NCBI GenBank assembly: GCA_964596065.1 | Contig: CAZQSM010000073.1 | Location: 1-9,760, forward strand | Source: SZUA-254 sp964596065 | GTDB taxonomy: Bacteria; Bacteroidota; Ignavibacteria; UBA10030; SZUA-254 | Reading direction: 5' to 3' | DNA: 9,760 bases | Shown here: positions 5,722-9,760 of the stretch, in pieces | Layout of the letters: each line of letters starts with the position of its first letter | How positions within the stretch are numbered: the stretch's first letter is position 1 | Notes under the pieces: generated by a model | What the model was told of the DNA's origin: nothing | The model's input: the letters and a program-made list of their open reading frames with translations, nothing else | The model's database searches: none | Made by a program: the position numbers and the translations under genes

Positions 5722-8021
5722 ACCATTCCCGGCTCCGCCGCCTCGCCCTCCCCCCGCTCCTCACGCTCCTCCTCGCACCGGGACCGCTCAGGTCCCAGGG
5801 GGACGCGCCCAGGACCGGGACGATCTCCGGCACGGTCGTGAACGCGGCCACGCGGGAAGCGCTCGCCTCCGTCAACGTCCGGGTCGTCGGCACCCGCCTC
5901 GGCGCGGTCACCGATTCCACGGGCGGTTTCGTGATCCGCCGTGTCCCCGCCGGCGAGTACGCCGTGAGGGCTTCGCTCGTCGGGTTCCTGACCGTGACCA
6001 GGTCCGACGTGATGGTGACGCCCGTGCGTCCGGCCGTCATCCGGATCGAGCTCGGGGAGGCGCCGGTCGAACTGGAGGGGGTCGGCTCCGCCGCGGGATA
6101 TTTTCCCGCGACGCCCGATATGCCGACGAGCGCCAGCCGGCAATCGTCGGAGGAGATCCGGAGGCAGCCCGGCGGGTTCGAGGACGTCCTCAGGGCGGTC
6201 TCCATCCTCCCCGGCGTGGCCCGGCCTGAACCGGGACGCAACGACCTGATCGTGCGGGGAGGGGCGCCGTCGGAAAATCTCTACCTCCTGGACGGGATCG
6301 AAATCCCCAACATCAACCACTTCGGGACGCAGGGTTCCGGCGGGGGACCGCTCTCGTACATCAACCTCGATTTCGTCGACAACACCCTCTTTTCGGCGGG
6401 CGGTTTCGGCCCGCGCTACGGCGACCGTCTGTCGTCGGTGCTGGGGATCGAACTCAGGGAGGGGCGGACCGACCGGATCGGCGGAAAACTGACTCTCGCA
6501 GCCACGCAGTTCGGCGCGAGCGTGGAGGGCCCGGCGCCACACGGGGGATCGTTCCTCTTCTCGGCCCGCCGGAGCTACCTCGACTTCATCTTCAAGGGCG
6601 CGGGGTTCGGTTTCGTCCCCGAGTACTGGGACTTCCTCCTGAAGTGGAGGTATGCTCCCCGCCCCTCCGACGAGGTGCGCGTCATCGCGGTGGGGGCGAT
6701 CGACGACGTCAACTTTTTCAATGACACCGGTGAACAGCGGTACGACAATTCCAGGATCCTGGGCAACTCACAGCGGCAGATCGCCGGCGGGACCGGCTGG
6801 CGCCGCCTGCTCGGGTCCGGATATTTCTCCGTGACGTTCGCCCAGGCGTGGACCGATTTCACCCTGATCCAGCGCGACACGCTCCGCAACCCCGTGTTCA
6901 CGAATGAATCGATCGAATACGAATCGTCCCTTCGGGGCGACCTCCTGATCCGCGTGGCCCCCTTCACGACGCTGAGCGCGGGGATCGCGGGGAAACTCGT
7001 GCGATTCTCGAACGACATCGAACTTCCCGGTTTCGTCACCCCGTTCGGCGACACGCTCCGGGGCGCCGTCCACTCGGGGAAAACCGGCGCCAAGGCGGGT
7101 GCGTACGCCCAGCTGAGCAGGGAGTTCGGGAGACTGAACGTCAGCGCCGGAATCCGGCAGGACTACTTCAGCCTCATCGATGCGGTGCCGCCGCCCGAAC
7201 CGAGGTTCTCCGCGTCGTTCGCCCTCACGGCGGCCGCCACGATCAGCGCCAGCGTCGGCCGGTACGGCCAGTCGCCCTCGTACGTCTGGCTCGCGGCGCA
7301 TCCGGGGAACCGGTCGCTCCGGTACATCCGTGCGGACCAGGCGGTGCTCGGCCTGGCGCAGACCCTCCGGGCCGATACCCGCATCGTGATCGAAGGATAC
7401 CTGAAACGTTACGCCGGGTATCCGGCGAGCGTGGAACAGCCATACCTCGTGCTCTCGAATACCGGGGCGGGGTTCGGCGGTTCGGAGGATTCCTATGCCT
7501 CCTTCGGCCTGGAGCCGCTCGTGAGTGAAGGGTCGGGGAGTTCGGAGGGGGTCGAGATCTCGATCCGGAAAAATCTCTCGGAGTTGCCGTTCCACGGATA
7601 TTTCTCGCTCAGCGCCGGAAGGACGAGATACAGGGCGCTCGACGGGGTCGAACGCCCCTCCTCGTTCGATCAGCGCCTCATCCTCAACGCCGGGGGAGGG
7701 TACGTCATCGGCCCGCTCTGGGAAGTCGGCGCCCGGTTTCGCCTGGCGACGGGCAGGCCCACCACGCCGTTCAACGCCGACGGCACCAAATCGACCGAAC
7801 GGTACAACGGCGCCCGGCTCGGCGTGGACCACAGCCTCGACGTGCGCGTCGACCGACGCTGGTTCTTCGATTCCTGGACGATGGTCGCCTACATCGACAT
7901 CCAGAATGTGTACAACCGAAAACCATCCCGGGCGCCGCGCTTCGACGCCCGGACCGGGACGCTCGAGGAGGAGGACTCCATCGGCATCCTCCCGTCGATC
8001 GGCATCTCGGCTGAATTTTAA
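5718..8021 (+). CDS. TonB-dependent-receptor-like outer-membrane protein with N-terminal carboxypeptidase-regulatory domain
   Basis: The 767-residue protein starts at GTG inside the stop codon of the regulator gene. This start gives a good signal peptide (two arginines, then LALPPLLTLLLA, cleavage around residue 27). Residues 34-112 form a CarboxypepD_reg-like Ig fold (GTISGTVVNAATREALASVNVRVVGT...DSTGGFVIRRVPAGEYAVRAS). A plug domain follows at about 140-250, with VRGGAPSENLYLLDGIEIPNINHF (179-202) the typical core. The rest is a beta-barrel ending in phenylalanine (GISAEF). Such receptors import large or scarce ligands across the outer membrane using TonB/ExbBD energy. The ligand cannot be read from sequence; the barrel is somewhat short for a SusC protein and no SusD follows. 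No clear TonB box is visible, though ELEGVGSA (118-125) sits where one is expected. The GTGA overlap suggests cotranslation with the CarH-like regulator. Confidence 0.85.
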   Translation: MNHSRLRRLALPPLLTLLLAPGPLRSQGDAPRTGTISGTVVNAATREALASVNVRVVGTRLGAVTDSTGGFVIRRVPAGEYAVRASLVGFLTVTRSDVMVTPVRPAVIRIELGEAPVELEGVGSAAGYFPATPDMPTSASRQSSEEIRRQPGGFEDVLRAVSILPGVARPEPGRNDLIVRGGAPSENLYLLDGIEIPNINHFGTQGSGGGPLSYINLDFVDNTLFSAGGFGPRYGDRLSSVLGIELREGRTDRIGGKLTLAATQFGASVEGPAPHGGSFLFSARRSYLDFIFKGAGFGFVPEYWDFLLKWRYAPRPSDEVRVIAVGAIDDVNFFNDTGEQRYDNSRILGNSQRQIAGGTGWRRLLGSGYFSVTFAQAWTDFTLIQRDTLRNPVFTNESIEYESSLRGDLLIRVAPFTTLSAGIAGKLVRFSNDIELPGFVTPFGDTLRGAVHSGKTGAKAGAYAQLSREFGRLNVSAGIRQDYFSLIDAVPPPEPRFSASFALTAAATISASVGRYGQSPSYVWLAAHPGNRSLRYIRADQAVLGLAQTLRADTRIVIEGYLKRYAGYPASVEQPYLVLSNTGAGFGGSEDSYASFGLEPLVSEGSGSSEGVEISIRKNLSELPFHGYFSLSAGRTRYRALDGVERPSSFDQRLILNAGGGYVIGPLWEVGARFRLATGRPTTPFNADGTKSTERYNGARLGVDHSLDVRVDRRWFFDSWTMVAYIDIQNVYNRKPSRAPRFDARTGTLEEEDSIGILPSIGISAEF

Positions 8022-8122
8022 ATGAGAAAATCGCGAAATGAGCTTGCATCCTCAGTAAGAATAGCCTTAAATTTACGGGTGACGACCGAACCGCGGAGGG
8101 TTTCGGGTCCCCGCCTGTCGCG

Positions 8123-8141
8123 CCCGACGGGCACCGTCGGG
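8123..8141 (+). terminator. GC-rich hairpin, possible terminator of the receptor transcript
   Basis: CCCGACGG-GCA-CCGTCGGG is a perfect 8-bp stem with a 3-base loop, about 100 bp after the receptor stop codon. The T run (TTTT at 8149-8152) begins seven bases after the stem rather than directly, so it is an imperfect intrinsic terminator and could instead be a leader structure of the next gene. Confidence 0.45.
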
Positions 8142-8225
8142 AGTTGCATTTTACACGACTATTGACCAACTTTACGGCGTCCCCCCCGGTATTACGGTTG
8201 GCGCGACGGATTTCGAAACTTCGAC

Positions 8226-8269
8226 CTCCGTGCGGGGGGTGACTATTCCCCTGACCTTCAGTCACGGAG
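8226..8269 (+). repeat. Nested, partly exclusive inverted repeats in the leader of the secreted-protein gene
   Basis: CTCCGTG (8226-8232) is complementary to CACGGAG (8263-8269), enclosing GGGG (8236-8239) and CCCC (8248-8251). A second pair, GTGACT (8239-8244) and AGTCAC (8260-8265), uses bases from both, so the two foldings cannot form together. The element ends 35 bp before the AGGAGG ribosome-binding site. This is read directly from sequence; any regulatory role is inference. Confidence 0.5.
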
Positions 8270-8318
8270 CCAGGACCGAACACAGTTCTCTGTTCATTCT
8301 ATTCAGGAGGGTCACAAC

Positions 8319-8840
8319 ATGAATTACCGCAACGGGCGTGCGATAGGCCTTGTCCCCGCCATCATCGTGTCGATCATCCCGATCATCCTCTGGGGCCAGC
8401 CAAAAACCGTCCAGACAACGCAGCTCGTCCGCGATTCTGAGGTGATCGTCGTCGGTACTGTCGGGTCGCTCCGCTCGGAGTGGAACGCCGACAAGACGAG
8501 GATCCAGACCGTCGTGACCATCCGGGTCGACGAAACGATCAAGGGCGCCGTGGACGCGGGGGCGCTGACCGTCGTCATTCCGGGCGGTGAGGTGGGGGAG
8601 GTCGGGGAATGGTACAGCCACTCCGTGAGGTTCAAGGACGCGGAAGAAGTCGTGGTGTTCGCGAAGAGGGACAGGCAGGGAGTCCTCCGGGTGACCGACG
8701 GCGAACAGGGGAAGTTCCTCGTGGAGAAGGACCCGAAGGGCGGGTCCAGGATCATCCCGAACCTCGGGCCGCTCGAGGTTTTCACCACGCAGGTGAGGCA
8801 GAGCGTCAAGGCGCAATCGACGGTCCGGGGCGACAACTGA
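8319..8840 (+). CDS. Small secreted protein of unknown function
   Basis: The 173-residue protein has an N-terminal signal peptide (hydrophobic residues 9-25, likely cleavage near WGQ), so it should be exported. The mature part is beta-rich and resembles a recurring exported type: LVRDSEVIVVGTVGSLRSEWNADKTRIQTVVTIRVDETIKG (36-76), then VVIPGGEVGEVGEWYSHSVRFKDAEEVVVFAKRD (85-118), then GEQGKFLV (128-135). I recall this pattern (a VGTV-SEWN..KTRI-T-VTI-V-E-IKG block and a PGGEVG block) from uncharacterised exported proteins, sometimes near metalloproteases, but cannot attach a named domain. The start is secured by AGGAGG at 8305-8310, eight bases upstream. It lies 94 bp before another exported protein on the same strand, with a terminator-like hairpin between them. 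Confidence 0.75.
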   Translation: MNYRNGRAIGLVPAIIVSIIPIILWGQPKTVQTTQLVRDSEVIVVGTVGSLRSEWNADKTRIQTVVTIRVDETIKGAVDAGALTVVIPGGEVGEVGEWYSHSVRFKDAEEVVVFAKRDRQGVLRVTDGEQGKFLVEKDPKGGSRIIPNLGPLEVFTTQVRQSVKAQSTVRGDN

Positions 8841-8880
8841 TCCTCCCCCGTCAGGGCGCACCAGAGTCCATGCTGTTGTT

Positions 8881-8911
8881 GCCGGCCGGGTTTTCCCGGA
8901 CGGTTAAATTT
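8881..8911 (+). terminator. Intrinsic terminator-like hairpin
   Basis: CCGGCCGGG-TTTT-CCCGGACGG (8882-8903) forms a stem of eight pairs with one G-A mismatch and a four-base loop, immediately followed by TTAAATTT. It lies 42 bp past the stop codon of the small secreted-protein gene and would separate it from the next gene. Confidence 0.6.
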
Positions 8912-8934
8912 ATCCGCATTCAAAGGGCACCGAT

Positions 8935-9760
8935 ATGAAACGGTTCACACGCTTCGCGCCGATCCTCCTGCTCCTGCTCCTCATCCCCCCGGGCGCCGCG
9001 CTCCACGCGCAGCCGGACCAGATCGTCGTGCCGTACGGTGCGGGGGGGTATAAATACCAGTTCGTGAAGTTCAATTCGACGCTGATCACGTCGCAATCGT
9101 ATAAAAACGTGGGCGCGTCGGAAACGGGATATTCGACCGGGTTCGCGGCGTTCGGCACGCTCAATAAAACCGGCAGTCCGCCCTGCCCGCTCAACGACGC
9201 CACGCACATCAGGACACTCTGGCCTTCCTCGAGGGACCTCGTCATCAGGAAGCACGTCATCCTCCCCGCCGGCGCGAGAAACGTGCGCGTTACCGTCGCG
9301 ATCGACAACGGGGTGCACGTGTTTTTCAACGGCGCCGACATCTCGGGGGGCATCCGGCAGGACAACGACTGCGCCACCGAGGCGGGGGATTTTATTTTCA
9401 CTGTTCCCGACAATCTGCTCGCGACCGGTGACAACGTCCTCGCTGTGCGGGGCGTCTGGCTGAGTTCGAAAAATTACCTCGATTTCAAGGTGGTCGCCGA
9501 TTTCCCGTACCAGATCACCGCGGCCGCGGGAGCGGGTGGAACGATCGCCCCGTCGGGCAACATCCTCGTCAACCACGGGGCGAACCAGGCGTTCACATTC
9601 ACGGCGAACACCGGATACCACATCAAGTCGATGACCGTCGACGGCGTGACGACGAACCTGGAAACCTCGTCCACCGGACCGGCGACGGGCGGCTACACCT
9701 TCACCAACGTCACGGCGGCCCACACCATCAGCGTCGCATTCGCCGTCAATGTCTATTCCA
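8935..9760 (+). CDS. Secreted protein with lectin-like N-terminal region and InlB-like (Flg_new_2) repeat (3' end outside window)
   Basis: The frame is open from the ATG at 8935 to the end of the window, giving 275 visible residues with no stop. Residues 1-25 are a signal peptide (MKRFTRF, a run of leucines, cleavage near LHA-Q). Residues about 30-190 look like a beta-sandwich; VRVTVAIDNGVHVFFNG (117-133) and LLATGDNVLAVRGVW (161-175) are typical of galactose-binding-like or PA14-like folds on surface proteins. Residues 192-270 (YQITAAAGAGGTIAPSG...VNHGANQAFTFTANTGYHIKSMTVDGV...YTFTNVTAAHTISVAF) are one copy of the divergent InlB B-repeat/Flg_new_2 family, and VNVYS at the window end may lead into a second copy. 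AAAGGG (8922-8927) serves as ribosome-binding site. Such proteins are usually large, exported and often carry a C-terminal secretion or anchoring tag, which would be outside the window. Function unknown; adhesion or polysaccharide binding is possible. Confidence 0.8.
   Translation, partial: MKRFTRFAPILLLLLLIPPGAALHAQPDQIVVPYGAGGYKYQFVKFNSTLITSQSYKNVGASETGYSTGFAAFGTLNKTGSPPCPLNDATHIRTLWPSSRDLVIRKHVILPAGARNVRVTVAIDNGVHVFFNGADISGGIRQDNDCATEAGDFIFTVPDNLLATGDNVLAVRGVWLSSKNYLDFKVVADFPYQITAAAGAGGTIAPSGNILVNHGANQAFTFTANTGYHIKSMTVDGVTTNLETSSTGPATGGYTFTNVTAAHTISVAFAVNVYS

Larger units (their letters stand above)
8022..8318. other. Structured intergenic region of about 300 bp
   Basis: No gene is supported here; base composition is noticeably more AT-rich than in the flanking genes and stop codons occur in all frames. 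It holds a hairpin at 8123-8141 and a set of inverted repeats at 8226-8269 (listed separately), and ends with a strong AGGAGG ribosome-binding site (8305-8310). TTGCAT (8044-8049) followed at 17-18 bp by TTAAATT is a weak promoter-like pair. I compared it by eye with cobalamin-riboswitch conserved boxes and saw no match. Confidence 0.6.

Noticed and set aside
5439..6542. Long minus-strand open frame opposite the regulator/receptor junction (and similar long frames at 1098-1736, 1759-2442, 3142-4431, 4798-5703 and 6768-7832)
   Set aside because: Composition is rich in Arg, Asp, Glu, Pro and Gly, as expected for the antisense of high-GC genes; no domains are recognisable and the opposite-strand genes are secure.
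5718..8021. SusC-type glycan transporter
   Set aside because: The protein is shorter than typical SusC proteins and no SusD-like lipoprotein gene follows.
8162..8195. TTGACC followed by TATTAC as a promoter for the small secreted-protein gene
   Set aside because: The two hexamers are 22 bp apart, too far for a sigma70 promoter, and at 17 bp spacing the sequence is CCCGGT.
8022..8318. Cobalamin riboswitch, considered because of the neighbouring B12-binding regulator
   Set aside because: No sequence resembling the conserved B12 box or the other conserved riboswitch segments was found by eye on either strand.

Overview
The window is a GC-rich stretch of bacterial chromosome interrupted by one 100-N assembly gap (4607-4706), so it is probably two contigs joined in a scaffold. 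The gene set points to a Gram-negative bacterium of the Bacteroidota/Ignavibacteria (FCB) neighbourhood: alternative complex III, a TonB-type receptor with an N-terminal carboxypeptidase-regulatory domain, an alginate-export-type porin and a secreted protein with an InlB-like repeat. Clear Shine-Dalgarno sequences (AAGGAG at 544 and 3068, AGGAGG at 8305) and a near-consensus sigma70-type promoter at 4715 fit Ignavibacteria or another lineage outside the classical Bacteroidia. This placement is inference from gene families only.

Left of the gap (1-4606): the window opens inside an alternative complex III operon, with the 3' part of the monoheme cytochrome subunit ActE overlapping by four bases the membrane subunit ActF. 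No cytochrome oxidase genes follow. Instead, on the same strand, come an outer-membrane beta-barrel of the alginate-export type, a small carboxymuconolactone-decarboxylase-fold protein without redox cysteines, and MobA (molybdenum cofactor guanylyltransferase), which overlaps the preceding gene by four bases. A DUF4920 lipoprotein gene lies on the opposite strand and its 3' end overlaps mobA tail to tail by 34 bp.

Right of the gap (4707-9760): a strong promoter with a palindrome over its -10 box drives a MerR-type/B12-binding regulator that carries both signatures of the CarH/LitR class of adenosylcobalamin photoreceptors (W-x9-EH and ExHxxG). Its stop codon overlaps the GTG start of a TonB-dependent-receptor-like gene. 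This two-gene unit is the most interesting part of the window, because it suggests light- or B12-controlled synthesis of an outer-membrane transporter. A structured intergenic region of about 300 bp follows, then a small secreted protein of unknown function, an intrinsic-terminator-like hairpin, and the 5' part of a large secreted protein (lectin-like N-terminal region followed by an InlB-like repeat) that runs off the window.

No rRNA, tRNA, CRISPR array, transposase, integrase or recognisable riboswitch was seen.
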